64,000 nt of DNA from Paraphoma chrysanthemicola (taxonomy: Eukaryota; Ascomycota; Dothideomycetes; Pleosporales; Phaeosphaeriaceae). This document shows, in pieces, positions 1-12,594 of this stretch. The position numbers were made by a program, and so were the translations under genes. The stretch covers positions 1,178,001 through 1,242,000 of the forward strand of contig JAGMWG010000010.1 in the NCBI GenBank assembly GCA_020744225.1, in the 5' to 3' direction. The stretch's first letter is position 1. Each line of letters begins with the position of its first letter. The notes beneath the pieces are model-generated. The model did not search any database and had not been told where the DNA came from. It saw nothing but the letters and a program-made list of their open reading frames with translations.

Positions 1-1028
1 TATTCCTGAGAATCTTGAGTTGATGCAGTACATGTTACGGACTGTGCAGTTGGCCAAAGGCTCAAATGTAGGCACACATTGGGAGGGTACGATGAAGCAC
101 CGAGGACGCTTTGCACCTCGGCAGCTGCCATGCATTGAAGAGAGACGGGCTTTGTCTTGCTCCACGCGAGTTACAGACAAGGCGCCCCAGTTACATTCCT
201 TGGAGACCAGGATATGTATGCAGGCAACTCGAGCGATGGTCGAGAAAGGTTGACGTGGGAGCCACTTGCCGAGCCACTAAAACGTGCCGTCGATTTCTCC
301 TGCCGCAACGCCAACCGCCGTCCTACACGTCTCCCGAAACTGACATGAAGTTTCCCAGTTTCAGGCTCTAGAAGCATCTTGTACAATACATGAGCTTCAA
401 TAGAGCCATCATACCTAGTTCACTCTCGCAACAATACGACGAACCTCCGTAGACAACGCGGGACGAAAAGCCTTTGCTGGTGTGAGACTTGAAGGAATGC
501 CCAGGTAGGATCGCAGACCCTGGAACCCTCTCAACACGCTAGCTGGGAACATCACCCGCCACTGGAGTCCGGTACCTCGGAAACGGCCACCCGGCTCCCG
601 GAGACAGCATGAGGAACATCCGGGCCGTTGTCAACTCCAGGCAGTGTCAGTTTGTCTCTAAGGAATTAATCCGACGACAGGTCTCAATGCACGTCTTTTC
701 GAGCAGTATAGACGAATCGGACCGTGCGCCGAACATGGCAAGTAATCCTGGTAGTGTATTTTGAGGTAGTCTTAGGAAGGATATGCTAGATTGCAGCTGG
801 TTCCCAAAGGAATCCATCATGGCCCAGCCCAGTCATGGACCAAGTCAGTACTTGGTCAGTCGTTAGGATGCAACGGGAGCAAGCAACAGCCTTGTCTCCT
901 CCTTGAATGCATCGACGTAAGGCACCCCAATATCCCCAGACTCTGCTCGTGTCTGTCACATCGTCGTCGCCAATTTTGACGCCATCTTCGATGCCATCTC
1001 ATCCATTGCTCCTCCACTTTTGGCAGTC
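1..1028. other. Intergenic, no gene recognised
   Basis: Only short overlapping frames on both strands are present and none looks conserved. The last 150 bases or so are pyrimidine-rich and probably hold the promoter and leader of the rhodopsin-like gene that starts at 1029. Confidence 0.5.
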
Positions 1029-2480
1029 ATGTCGTCCTTGACCAACGGCTTCGCGCAAGGCACAGTCCTGAAGGTGGCGTACTCGATGCTCGGTTTGACA
1101 AGTGCTGTCATACTTGCGAGAATTGGCCTCAACATCCTCAGACCGAAGAGCTTGATCGCCTCGGATTACTTCGTCTTCCTTGCCTTTGCCTTCTATGCGA
1201 CCATGTGCGCCTTATACATCTCAGTATCGCCGTACATGCACAAAGTGTACGGAGTCCTCAACGAGGAGATACCACCATATCCCGAAATGGCAGAAGACAC
1301 AATCATCATGACAAAGATGATCTTCGCGGCGCCATGTATGTTCTGGTTGACGCTATGGTCCATCAAAATATCGCTGCTACTTCTGTACCGAAGGCTCTTG
1401 ACGGGTATAGCAAGACGCTACACAATAATCTGGTGGAGCATCTTAGCAATCTGCGTAGTCGTAAGTAAATCATCATCCCTGGAGCAGAGAATGTGCTAAA
1501 TTCTGAAAGACTTTCGCCGGCAACTACATCATGTACTTTCGCAGTTGCGGGACGATATCTGGCTTTTGGACGGGAGGATGTAGTGGCAACCCAGCGAAGA
1601 ATGCGCAGCTCGCCAGTCTGTACTACTCCTTCACAGTAGACACTTCGACCAATCTTATGAGTAAGTACGATTCGAGCCTCCCACATCGCATTTTGTCGGC
1701 TATTAATTCACTCTGCAGTCATGGCACTACCCATCAAACTCACTTGGAGCCTCCAAATGCCCCGAAGCAAAAAGAATGCCATCCTCCTCCTCTTCGCAAG
1801 TGGCTTCGTCTGCATCCTCTTCGCCTGTCTCCGCGTCGCACAAGTCGCCATCAATGCCGCAAAACCCGAAGCGGACGCTCAACCTCTGGACCCCACATGG
1901 CTGGCCATCTGGGGTATGGTCGAGTGTTCAATCGGTACGTCTCCACAATTTCATTTCCAATCTACCCTACCCGCACTTTCATGCATTACCAACATCATAC
2001 TATACTCCATACATGATGCTACATCCTCCCCTCTTCACTCACCACCAAGACCACGCCTTACTTCCACCCAACATACATATCAGAACTAACATCTCTCCAG
2101 CCGTCGTAATCGGCACCTGTCCCGCCTTTGCCATCCTCATTAACGCCTTCCGCACAAAATCAACCTACGACTCGCGCGGCTACCGCAAACAAACAGAGAG
2201 CAACAGCCACAGCAAAAGCGGCGGAGGAGATGTAGCTCTGCGCACAATTGGGTCCATGAGTACGAGGGAAAGGAATCAGAAATTGGGCTTGCAGAGGCCG
2301 GACTCGCATTGGGCGGATGTGCATAGCAGTCGTGAGGATTTGAGGGCGGGGGATGGGGAAGAGGAGGCTGAGGATGAGGGGGTGGGAGTTGGGTATGGGC
2401 GGGGGTGCGGGCATGAGGGGATTATGGTTCGGACGACGGTTGTGCAGAAGGAAGCTAGTGTTGGGGTACATGCGCTGTAG
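1029..2480 (+). CDS. Fungal rhodopsin-like integral membrane protein
   Basis: Predicted 392-residue multi-pass membrane protein of the fungal rhodopsin-domain family, the group that includes satratoxin-cluster SC4-like proteins. Exons: 1029-1460, 1510-1660, 1719-1934 and 2101-2480. The introns are 49, 58 and 166 bp and all have GTAAGT- or GTACGT-type donors. The joined frame gives hydrophobic helices, a Cys-containing loop leading to a conserved FW, the LYYSFTVDTSTNLM segment, then MALPIKLTWSLQMP and a final WGMVECS-A-VVIGTCPAF segment, which is the family's usual order. After residue about 300 the tail is hydrophilic and rich in Gly, Glu and Arg. ATG 1029 is the first in-frame methionine. 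These proteins are often of unknown function; some lie in secondary-metabolite clusters, but nothing here suggests one. Family assignment is fairly firm; role and ligand are unknown. Confidence 0.85.
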
Positions 2481-2789
2481 AATAAAAGTTCCCAAAAAAG
2501 TAAAAAGCTTGTATGATCATGTTTTGCAATGTTTTTGAATAAGTGAGGAGGAACTCGAGGTCAACGTGATTTTCTGGGTAACTTTTCCTCCATCATTACT
2601 CACACTAGAGATAAAGTAACATCTAGGATTTCTATCAATACCCTAATCCTCCCATCCGAGCCATGCCGTCCTTTTCCAGTCATCATTCCCGTACTCGTAC
2701 ATACACTGGTACCCAAACCCCACTTCCCAATTCACCGCAGCTCAAAACCGTTCCAACCCGACCTAATCCAATCAACAGCCCCAATACGA
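2481..2789. other. Convergent 3' intergenic
   Basis: Tail-to-tail spacer between the rhodopsin-like gene (+) and SEY1 (-). It should hold both 3' UTRs and polyadenylation signals. I see no other structure. Confidence 0.5.
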
Positions 2790-5626
2790 TCAAATATCAT
2801 CCAAATCCTCCTCTTCGACCTTCTTCTTTCCATCCCCATTCAGCCTATCCATCCTCACGCTCTCGCCCCTTGGCTGGTTCCCACTCATCGCCATGGCCTG
2901 GCGCCCAGACTCACTCGACTCGAGGAAGTCGCGCAACCGCTCCTTGCCAACTTCAAGGGCCTGTGCAGACGCCGCGTTGGCCATGCGTGCCATTGGGCCC
3001 CAGAGGTTGAGCGTGTAGGTGACGTATGCGCCGACGGCGCTGAGGATGAGGAAGATGAAGTAGACAGGGTTACGGAGGACTGTATTGATGGCATGTTAGT
3101 TTGTTCGATGTGGGAGAGCTGGAATGTGGTGGGTTGGGTTGGAGAAAACTTACCGGCTACTATTTCGTTCCATCCGAGTGCTAATAATAAGCCATAGAAG
3201 TACAATGGGACTTGGGTGATGCCGCCAATCGCACTACGCTTGGCTTCGACGTACACGCCGTCTGCTGTCTTTTTGAATCGAATGAGGAGATCGGCTTGTT
3301 TGGCATCTGACAGAACTGTCATTTCTTCTTCCAGGCTCTTGCCTTCTTCTTCGTCGACACCACCGATGGGCGCAAGATCTTCCTCGTCGGCAGGCGAGAC
3401 TGACGCTGGCGCATCGCCGATCCACGCATCGAGCGGTGGCGGTGCCGAAGTTTTTGACAGCTTGAAGCGCGCGAGCAGCGGGATCACGGTGATCGTCGAC
3501 TCGCGAGCCTTTGTATATACTCCCTCGATGTCGTCGGTGGGTCGCCATATCCGCGGTACACCAGCCTCGTCGTAGCGGAACTTGTCCTCAAAGTTCTCCC
3601 TAAGCTTGAGCAGGATGTTGCCTTCCATGACCTCTTCGTCAATCTTTGCACGTAGCACACCCCACGACTTGCGGCGCAGTCTCCACAAACCAACTTCCAC
3701 TTCTTCGGGGCTAGCGTCGAAGCTTTGTGCGCGGTCGGTGAAGCGCTTTTCTGCGCTTGAAACAGTCTCTGTGAAAATGGCCCAGATGCGATCCCACAGG
3801 TCCTTCTCGCTTGGTGGTCGCTCGCCGTGTTCAGGTGCGCCAGAACCTCCTCGTCCGGATCCGAGCTTGTTGAACTCGAGACCAACAGACTCATCGAGGC
3901 GTGATCGCACCCAGCGCTCGATTCTTGTTGCCAGTCGTCGCATTTCGTCTTTTCGCAAGCGACTAGACACCTCATCCAAGTCTTTCCGGTAGACCTTGAG
4001 TTCGTGCTCGAAGCTGCTCCATGGCGCGCCTTCGATGACAATGCTCTTCGCATCCTCGTCGAATTTAGCTAGCGCCTTCTTCTTTTCTGAATCTACGATT
4101 TGCGCAAAGTCGTACGAGGCACCCTTCTTTTGCCCGCTCTTGACAGTCGCGCTGACAGCGTCGCTGAAGCTCTCCACACCGGACTTATGTGCGGCATTGA
4201 GCTGCTTCTGAGATAATGCCTTGAGACGTGTGTCGACCTTGCCTTCTAGCTCTGCCTGCTTGCGCTTGTAAACACCCTTGTGGTAACGACTCGCACTGGT
4301 CTCGAAATCCTTGAAAACCTTCGCTCGTGCTGCATTCATCGCCGGACCAAGATCCGCAATGACTGAAGGCTTCCCTAATCTTGTATCTTCTGCCTGCCTG
4401 TCTTCCAGTGGCGTGATCGTCTCGTCGAAGGCGACCAGAACTTCTCGAGAGATCTCGTCGCATCTGAACTGTGCCAGGAGCTCTTGTTGTGTCGGCAGAT
4501 CCAAGTCCTTGTTGTGCACAATCTGATCCCAGATGCCCTCAGCGTATGCTGGGAAACCATCCGCGGGTATCCGTCGGTGATACTGTGGGAGGAAAATGGG
4601 TAGTTGCGACTCGTCAATCAACCCACTCTTCTTTGGGTCATTGTAACCTTCCTTGAACCTCTGGCTCAGCTTTACGACCGCCTCCTCAAACTTCTCGGGT
4701 TGTAGGATTTTGTGTGGTAGCGCAACGAATGCGAAGTCGAAGTAGTCTTCTATCCGCGAGGTCTCGAGACCTTTCGGTTTCGAAATCGTTGACCATAGTT
4801 TCGACAGGTCTTGGATAAGTGTGTTCTGTAGGTTCTTGAGGGGTGTTGTTCCAAGATGGTCGCGAATGACGAAGAATAGGAGGGATTTAGGGATGGTTCT
4901 GTGCATTGTCAGCATTGCATGTTACCAAGGATGGATGGAAGACGCACTGGCTGTCCTTGATGAACAGCTGCAGATTGACCTCAAACACCGTCTTTAGCAA
5001 GCCCATGTTCGCGCCCTGGTATAGGCCGACTTGGTGCTCCCAGATATTGACAATCAGGACCTCGCTGGTCGCAAGCGCAAACAGGGCGCTCTTACGCTCA
5101 AAGTCCTGGTCCTCTCCTCGCTCGCGTCCGTCTGTGCCTTCAACATCCATGACGAGGATGTTCTCAGCCATTCCGGCGCCGCCCTCGGGCCGCTTGTTCT
5201 TGCTCATCCATATGCCCTTAGTGGTCTGACGGCGCTCCTGCTCGGCCATGACGCCGAATTGCGTGCCAAAGAGGTAGTTGAGCAGCGTCGACTTGCCTGT
5301 CGACTGCGAGCCGAAGACGGATATGAGGTGGTAGTTGAAGCCGGCGGGTATGACTTTCTCGATGTTGAGGTATGTTGAGATGTTCTGGCTGCATTGCGCA
5401 CACTTATTAGCATTGTACACCACCCATACGACTCGCTACACAGCCGCTTCACGTACTTGAACACCTTGTCCTCGTCGATAACTTGGATGCCATGTTCGTA
5501 CGCCTCCTTGGAGACATCGTCGCCAACTCCCGCAAAGTGCGAGTTCATCATCATCGAGGGCGCGGTAGGGTGTCGGACGGTGCCAGGGCGGCTCTGTCCG
5601 TTGACGGACAAGTGTTCTGACGCCAT
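2790..5626 (-). CDS. SEY1: Sey1, ER-fusing dynamin-like GTPase (atlastin/RHD3 class)
   Basis: Predicted 881-residue GTPase that drives homotypic fusion of ER tubules, a normal length for Sey1. Exons in transcription order: 5626-5457, 5388-4948, 4898-3154 and 3079-2790; introns of 68, 49 and 74 bp. The P-loop GSQSTGKST lies at residues 83-91, the DVEG switch at 138-141 and the RD motif of the G4 loop at 216-217. A long helical bundle with many Lys/Glu residues follows. Two closely spaced membrane segments lie near residues 760-810 (PLYFYGLLLALGW, then NPVYFIFLILSAVGAYVTY), ahead of a cytosolic amphipathic tail. The N-terminal methionine is followed by ASEHL; the exon 1/2 join yields VFNQNISTYLNIEK, as expected for the family. 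The gene stands alone, with no apparent functional link to its neighbours. Confidence 0.96.
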
Positions 5627-6160
5627 CTTTTTGTGTATGCACCCGGCGCCTGCTGCACGTGGTGCGGGAAGAATAAGTTGAATTGTTAGGGGAAAGGTGG
5701 CCGCGTTGATGTCACAGGCTAGAGCCGTTGAGCGCGCTTCGACCTCATTCGCTGCTGCGGCTCGCCTAAGTGAGCAGGGTGGTTGCCATGGGCTCATGAC
5801 GGTCCAGAGCCGTCATTCACTCGGCTGGTGCCAGGATTTGGGTACGCACTTGCCGCGTGCAGCCATCTCGTGGCGGCTATTTGAACAGGGCAGCAGGGCA
5901 CGTTGCAAGACAAAGGTAGTCGCAACAATGTCTTGGCATCTGTTCGTGTAAGTAGTCCACAGTAACATGATCCTGTCACGAGGTCACTTCCTAGCCCCAG
6001 CATCCTCGGTGCTGGTCAGTCATTCATCTCCAAGATAGATTTACCAAGGACGTAGTCCAGTCAAATATGGCTGCCTGGCTTCCTGGGTGTGCGTGACTGG
6101 AAACACCACACACGCCGATCTTGGTACAGCGAAGCAACTTCAATTCAACTCAATCCATCT
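5627..6160. other. SEY1 upstream region
   Basis: Head-side spacer of SEY1 and 3' flank of the next minus-strand gene. It should carry the SEY1 promoter. No coding frame with conserved character is seen. Confidence 0.45.
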
Positions 6161-7114
6161 TCAAAATTTTCTAAAGCCCTCTCCCCCACTCGTCATCTTC
6201 TCGCTAATCTCATTAACCTCCTCGCTATTCTTCACCCACGCACTCCTCGCATCCTCCCACTTTCCCTCCCCAAATTTCCTCTTACACCACTCCAACACAC
6301 GTTCCAACTCATCCACAATCTTCACCCCAACCTCATATTCCTCCTTTCTCCTCTCCTCCCCCCCATCTTTGCCTTCCGCCTTCCGTAGCCTCTCTACCCT
6401 ACTCACCAAACCCTCCATTCCACCTCGTTCCCCTTGCTCCGTCCCATACACAAACGCCACCAAACTCCTCGTCTCCCCCTCCATCCCGACTTTCCCAAAT
6501 ACATCCAGACTCAACTTCTCGCCCCGGTCTTTCCGCTTCGGAACGAAACCCTCACATGCATCACGTACATCGGACATCCACGCACGCGCGTTGTCGAAGT
6601 CGCCTTCCGCGCGGTGCAATATGCCGTGAAGTAACATGCCCTCAACTGCGGGTGGGGCTTGCATGTGTCGGACTAAGAAATGCGCAGAGGGCAGATCTGC
6701 GTTGGCAATGTGCAGTGCGGCTTCAATGGTAGGGTGGAGCTGGAGGTTTGAGATTTCGGCTGTAAGGGTTGGGAAGGTGGAGTGTTGCGGCGAGTAGGTG
6801 TTGCGGTTTGCCGGGAGGAGCTTTTTGCTGAGAGAGGTGAGGGTGTGTGGTTCCGGCATGGTGGGTTTGCGGCCCCAGGCGCTTTGGGCTTTGGGATTGG
6901 AGAAGGAGGTGTATTCAGGGAGATTTTCTGATGTTGTTGTTGATGGTGATGTTGACGATGATGGTGATGTTGTTTGTGTCGACGATTGAGAACGGATGGT
7001 GAGATTGGGTGTGAGGCGTTGGAGTGTTCTTGGTCGTGATGACAATGCTCTCAGAGCAGATTGATACTTGGACATGAAGTATGAAATTGGTTTTGGTCTT
7101 TGTTGTGCGAGCAT
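6161..7114 (-). CDS. Conserved fungal protein, probable mitochondrial targeting
   Basis: Intronless 317-residue protein that I do not recognise as a named family. The first 65 residues are rich in Arg, Ser and Thr and almost free of acidic residues, which fits a mitochondrial presequence. Translation could start at Met1 (7114) or at the second Met 14 residues later. The middle (about residues 125-200) is helical, with a stretch resembling a TPR-type hairpin: HFLVRHMQAPPAVEGMLLHG, then ILHRAEGDFDNARAW. The C-terminal third is strongly charged, with Glu/Lys/Arg runs likely to form a helix. Coding character is clear from the open frame and the conserved-looking core. Function unknown. Confidence 0.8.
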   Translation of the reverse strand: MLAQQRPKPISYFMSKYQSALRALSSRPRTLQRLTPNLTIRSQSSTQTTSPSSSTSPSTTTSENLPEYTSFSNPKAQSAWGRKPTMPEPHTLTSLSKKLLPANRNTYSPQHSTFPTLTAEISNLQLHPTIEAALHIANADLPSAHFLVRHMQAPPAVEGMLLHGILHRAEGDFDNARAWMSDVRDACEGFVPKRKDRGEKLSLDVFGKVGMEGETRSLVAFVYGTEQGERGGMEGLVSRVERLRKAEGKDGGEERRKEEYEVGVKIVDELERVLEWCKRKFGEGKWEDARSAWVKNSEEVNEISEKMTSGGEGFRKF

Positions 7115-7556
7115 GTGACGGGCTGTAATCTACCTTTATGGCTCGAAATGCACACGTCATGATGAACCCTGCACGGACAACGTCTCTACCAAACGCTAGA
7201 GTTATACTCGGCGTTCAAGCTACAATTCGATAAGTCTAAAGAACGAGCTAAAGGAAGTTGCTTGCGACTGTGCTGTGAATTTGTGATACAGTCGGTGTAT
7301 TCTGAGCATTGACGTATTTAGAACTTCGCAATCGTTATTGTAGGAACTATGAACGCTCTTTTCAGCGTCTATATCTACAGTGCATGTGCCGCTTTTGCAT
7401 CCAGCAAGAAAAGTATTTGTACAACTGCAATATGATCGCATGCTGCCGCTAAACGCCGAGAAATGTGGATTAAGAAAGGATGTCATAGTAGTGTCGCAAG
7501 CGAGTCCAGTTCGGTGAGAGGTGTTGAGAGAATTGTGGCTGTCAAAGTTCGATGGT
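7115..7556. other. Intergenic between two minus-strand genes
   Basis: Contains the promoter of the 6161-7114 gene and the 3' flank of RCF2. Nothing else recognisable. Confidence 0.45.
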
Positions 7557-8571
7557 CTATTGTGTTGAGGCCTCAGCCTGCTTCTTCGTGGCCTTTTCCT
7601 CTGCCTTCTGTGTCTTCTTGGCTTGGTCCTTGGCCTTCTCGCGCTCCTTGAGTCGCTCTTCTTCAGCCTCGATCATTTCTGCGAAAAGGTCAGTATTTGT
7701 TGTCGAAAATCCATCCTGCTACTGTGATCATGCGAGGTGCCATAGTGCCAATATCCCAGGACGTCGCTCACCAGACTCGCATGATCGAATTGAAGCAAGA
7801 GAGGAAGTGTATATCGACGTACCTCTCCACTGGTCCTCGCCAGGGTAACTCTCATGATGTATCCTCTTCTCAATCATGTGCTTGTGCTCCGGATCATTGG
7901 GGTCCAGCACCTTGATCGTCTCCCACCTGCCCCGTCCCTTCGCCGCGTCTGTGCCCTCAAACGCAAAGCTCGTAAGTAGAGCCCCCAGCGTCGCGCCCTG
8001 CGCATACATACGCGCTTGCACCAGCTTCTGCGACCCGCTCAGGTATCGGTTGCGGTTGACCATCTGCCATGAGCCAGCCATGGAGGCGATCCAGAAGCCG
8101 AAGAGCAGCGGATATCTGTTCTCCGAAGCCCATTCTTTTGAGCGTTGAACGATGGATTTGTTGGCTTCGAGGAGTGCTTCGCGTTCCTTTTCGCGCTCGA
8201 CTGCGCGCTTCTTCTCAGGTGTGTGTTCGATATCGTAGGCGGCGGAGGCGCGGTCAGCGGCGATAACGGCTGGGTGCGGTGTCAGTTATTGATGCTATTT
8301 GGAGCAATATGACGTATGCATACCGATAAACGTTCCTGTCGATGCGACTAGAAAGGCCCGAAAAGGTACTGTGAGAGCTCTGAAAGAGGCGTATCTTCGG
8401 CTTGCGCCCGCAACCGCTGCGGCACCGATTGCGGTTCCGACAACACCACCGATTGAGCCGCCCTTGATCGTGGCACTGACGCGCTGTTAGCAAATCTAAT
8501 CGTTGGAACTCTGCAGGTTGGTGTACGCACTTGTAATGCGCTGCCTCCTCTTCCTTGGTGAGGACCTTCAT
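7557..8571 (-). CDS. RCF2: Rcf2, HIG1-domain respiratory supercomplex factor
   Basis: Predicted 253-residue mitochondrial inner-membrane protein that supports cytochrome c oxidase and the III-IV supercomplex. Exons in transcription order: 8571-8531, 8475-8324, 8269-7823 and 7678-7557; introns of 55, 54 and 144 bp. The start MKVLTKEEEAAHY is typical of the fungal family. Two Gly/Ala-rich membrane helices lie around residues 20-75. The HIG1 part (about 115-175) has YPLLFGFWIASMAGSWQ, the QKLVQARMYAQG signature and a second helix, GATLGALLTSFAF. The tail is a Lys/Glu/Ala-rich helix. In intron 1 an AG lies 3 bases after the CTAACAG branch site, so the true acceptor must be the AG eight bases on, because only that one restores frame. 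Confidence 0.93.
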
Positions 8572-10090
8572 GTTGTCTCAAAGAAAACTTCTGAAGCTCG
8601 AATGTGCTAACGTAGGTAGTCGCGTGACGTGGATGTTGAGTGCTTGTGTAGAGGCGTGTAGTAGACAGTAAGTGGGATCGTGTTCAAATGTTCAAGTGCA
8701 ATGATGGCTCCACGGAGGCGCACGCGGGCATTATAAAAGATAACGCACTCGCCGATACAAAACTACACCATGGTGACGTCGCCGAACTTCCGGCGCCGCT
8801 TACTAGCGTCCAGTGGATGTGGGCGATGAGGTAAAGCCCGGCGAGACCCTGCCCAGCCCGACCATTCTTACAATTCCTGCCCCCGGATCAGGCCATGGCA
8901 GCATGACAATATGCCGTCTTGTGTGCAGCGTGATTCTCAAAAACTATACTCATTTTCTATGATTGAGTTGACCCCGTTTGGTTTTTCACACGGCCAACCA
9001 AGTCATCGAGGCAACAGCAGCATTCAAACATCTAGCTTGCCCTTGAGCTCGAAAATGAGCCCTTGTGTTTTGTGTCAGAACTGGAAAGGGCACTCTCAAC
9101 ATTCCATGGAGATGCATCTTCATGGCTTACATTTCTCATTCATGCCGCCGCTAAGTAAGCCGTTCTGTAAGCACCCACCCCGGTTTCTTCCTGTCTCGGT
9201 CACATCGCATGTTCTTCGGAACCGTTGGCTGAAGCCGAGCGGCATCTGTGGGCGTGCCGCTTGCCGCGACGCTGCCGTAACAACATTTGAGCTGCGCACG
9301 CCTCGCTCAGAGTTTTGCAAAGTGTGCTTCGAGGCGCGCACAGCTGAGCAATTCCCAATATTATCCATTTCAACTTTTCTGAAGTCGCTCTGCTTCGAAT
9401 TCTAGCATTGCGAGGCCTCCCGAGTTGCCACCGAGGGAACCCGCAAAGTGTCCACGCCTGCCCCGAAGCTCCGCCACAACTCCAAGCATGCTCCAAACTT
9501 CACACGACGAACTAGACACTGTGACTAAAAGTTGTTTACGTGTGTTGGCTACGATATGTCGCCATCATAATCGCTCGAAATGAAGTGAACATCTCGTACT
9601 ACACGTTGCGAGTCTGGACGCACCACACATGAGCAAGATGAAGTGATCGGCCAAGATGTGTTGCATTTGTAGGGAAATACCTACACCTGCTGAATGCCCG
9701 CATAGTAACCATATCCCCTTTTTGATCAATCTGCTTTTAATAAGAAGAATAAGTATGTTGTGGGCAGCCCTCCATCCATAAACCGACACGTGCCAGCCAG
9801 TCGGCTATGTATCGACATCAGAAGTTGGCCATCGTGCAATAAAAGAAAAGGTGTTATAACCAAAGGGAAACATGTCGGAAGTATCGGTCTGTCCAAGCAA
9901 CGATATTCTTCCAACCGGCAGTAAGTGATGCATGGTTTTTGTCTTATCCCAACGGGTTCGACGATGCGACATGACTGTATTTCAGGCATATCGTGATTAC
10001 TTCTTCGAGATCGACATTAGGAACGAGCGCTCCATGGCTATACCCAATACTGACTATGTTGAAGACAAGTAGAAGAGACTGAAGGAGCGT
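8572..10090. other. Intergenic, 1.5 kb
   Basis: Upstream region of RCF2 and 3' flank of the PUF gene. A 164-codon frame on the plus strand (8911-9405) has no family resemblance or coding signature and is treated as chance. The last 500 bases may include the PUF 3' UTR. Confidence 0.4.
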
Positions 10091-12594
10091 TCAGCGAAAC
10101 GTGCCGAACGTGGTCGTGGTACGAGGCATGGGGTTGTTGTAGCGAGGGACCATGCCAGTAGGAGGTCCTGGGCGAGTAGCAAGAGCAGGGTTGCAACAAA
10201 GCATCGCGACGCGGGAGCCGTACTTGGAGCCACGAAGAGAGACCATATGCTTCCGGATGTGGCTACCAACAATCTCGCGATGCTGGGGGCTGCTGTTGGT
10301 CAAGATGTACTGGATAAGATAATTACCGAACTGGTCGCCAGCAACTGAAGAAAGTCAGCATTTGCATAACGCCCATGTGTCTCCAGGTCACATACTGTCA
10401 ATGAGGGGCATGCGCGGACGATCCTGGCGGCCTTCGCATACACGCTCCAAGTATCGGTCCAAGAACTCATTACCGCCAATCTTCAAGCACTTCTCGATGA
10501 CCTTGGAGGCGTACTGATCCATGCTGTATTCTGTAGCAAAGCGGAGGATGTGGTCAATGGCGCGGCTTCGGTCGGGCGGGGCACCATGCTCGCAGATATG
10601 CTGGATGCACCAATTGCCGAATTGTCCATGGGCGATAACATCGATGCTGGCAAGGACTTCGTTGATGCAAGGACGCTAACACATGTTAGAAGTGGCATTG
10701 GTTCAGCACCAGGAATTACGTGCCTTGTCCTCTTCGAGACAGTTCTCGAAGATGTTCTGCACCACCAAACTACCAGTCTCACCAAGAGCGACCTCGTGCC
10801 ACATACCACGTAGTGCCTCGTTGACATAGCGCATGATCTGTGGTGGGGAGTCGCTCCAGCGAAGCTCGAACAACTTCTGCCAAACGTGGCAAGCATAGCG
10901 GTGAATGACTGTCTCTGGAATGCGACGAAGAAGTTCGTGAACCATGGTGGCCTTGTACTCTTCTGGGACACAGTCGAAAGCCTTCTGAATGACGTGACAT
11001 CCGAACGCGTCCATGCTGAGAGCAAGAGTATTGCCACGGATAGCTTGTGCGATTGCGATGATCTGATCGGCAGTGCCATGCTCGAAGCAACGCTGGACCA
11101 AGAAGTTGCCGAAACGGTTGATCATGAGGGGATAGGCCTGCGAGATGATGGCTTCCACAATCTCGTACTTCTGCTCAGACGTGCCAACCTTCAATTTCTG
11201 CTGCAAAAAGATTGAGGCTTGCTGGTCGTTGCTGCAGATGATCTTGTCGACGATGTACTTCCAGTTGCAGCTCATGTTGCGATCTAGCAACCGGCGGTAG
11301 TTCATTGGCTCAACGGGAGGTACATACTGAGGAGCACCAGCCTCGCTAGGATTCTGCGGTGTTGTTAGCGACTCACCAATCGCCAGCTCAGGGGTGCTCA
11401 CTTGAGAGTTCCAGGGTGAGGGCCCGAGTCCGGTGATGTTGAACTCGTTTGCATCGGGGGAGAGCCTAGAGCCAATGACACCGACTGGTGCAGGATAACC
11501 AGAACCTTGCATTGGGGGCATGCCGTACTGGTTGAACATCGATTCAAAGGCCGAGCCAGGGCGACTAGGAGGATTGCTCATGTTGTTGCCCATACCACTG
11601 AAGCTGTTGCCCATGCCGTTCATGAGACCACTGCTCAAGCCACTACTGCGGAAACTCTGGTTGAGTGAGAAGTGGGTAGGCTCGTTCAGATACTCATTCC
11701 GGCGATAGGCTGGCTGATTGTTCGGTGGTCGTGTGGAAGAGGGATACGCTGAAGGAGCGCCAAAGCTGTTACTGCTGTGGTAAGCTGGACGAGAAGGCTC
11801 ATTGCCCCACCCGTTGTTGGTACGTGTTGACGCATTAAACTTGCTCTGCAGCTGTGCGAGCGTCTGCTCCGTCACCTCGCCCGTGTAGTTATAGTCGCCT
11901 TCGGAGGACTGACTGAGATGGTCCATGGTCGATCTGGCTACGTGATGGCTGTGCATCTCCTGGTTCATGCGGTTGACCTCACCACGGGCCTCTTCCAATT
12001 CTGTCTTGAGTTTCTGCAGCTCGAAAGCGTCGACAAGTAGTACAGAGTTGTCCATAGACGATGGCGGGGTGGAGGCGAACTCGTCAGTAGCTGGCGTGAT
12101 GGGAACTGAACCATTGGATGAGTTGTATTGATCAGGTGGCGAAGAGCGGCCATTGAGACGTTGGAGCAGCGAGTCCATGACTGAGGATTGGTCGGGGCCG
12201 TCCATCTTAGACTTCTATAGATGTCAGTAAGGAAGGGTCCCTACGAGACAGAGCGGCATGGAGGGTTGAGCATGGTGTAGCTACTGGAAGTATGTGCTGA
12301 GAGTGAAGGAAGACTGACCTTATAGCTCTCGAAGGCGTTCTGCTGCGGCATCATCGTCTGTCCGCCCAGAGTAGAAGTTCCCAGAGGACGCTTCGCACCC
12401 TGCACGTTCGCGGTCAATGATGAGCCAAACGCGCGATGGTAGGCATAGGAGTTGTGGTTCTGGCCAAAGCCCCCTACCGCATAACCCAGCACCTCAGGTG
12501 ACGTGTCGATCTTGAGATCTCCAGCAGCCATGGGGTACCTTGCAGGGCCCTTGCGCGGAGTAGGAGATCCGTCGGATGTGATATTGAAGCTCAT
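10091..12594 (-). CDS. PUF (Pumilio-homology) RNA-binding protein
   Basis: Predicted 766-residue post-transcriptional regulator that binds 3' UTR elements through Pumilio repeats. Exons in transcription order: 12594-12319, 12214-10724, 10675-10396 and 10344-10091; introns of 104, 48 and 51 bp. Residues 1-390 are low-complexity, rich in Ser, Asn, Gly, Pro and Gln, with one short helix starting ELQKLKTELEEA. The PUM-HD spans about 400-715. Clear repeat cores are INRFGNFLVQRCFEHG, MDAFGCHVIQKAFD, IHRYACHVWQKLFE, LGETGSLVVQNIFEN, AHGQFGNWCIQHICEHG, MDQYASKVIEKCLK and IAGDQFGNYLIQYIL. The intron at 10676-10723 appears to be GC-AG, because only that cut keeps the conserved EEDK-RPCINEVLAS join. The C-terminus is Pro/Arg/Thr-rich. 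Family certain; the exact orthologue among fungal PUF proteins is not resolved. Confidence 0.94.

Noticed and set aside
8911..9405. 164-codon frame on the plus strand
   Set aside because: No family features, irregular composition rich in Cys, His, Ser and Pro, and no leader or splice context.
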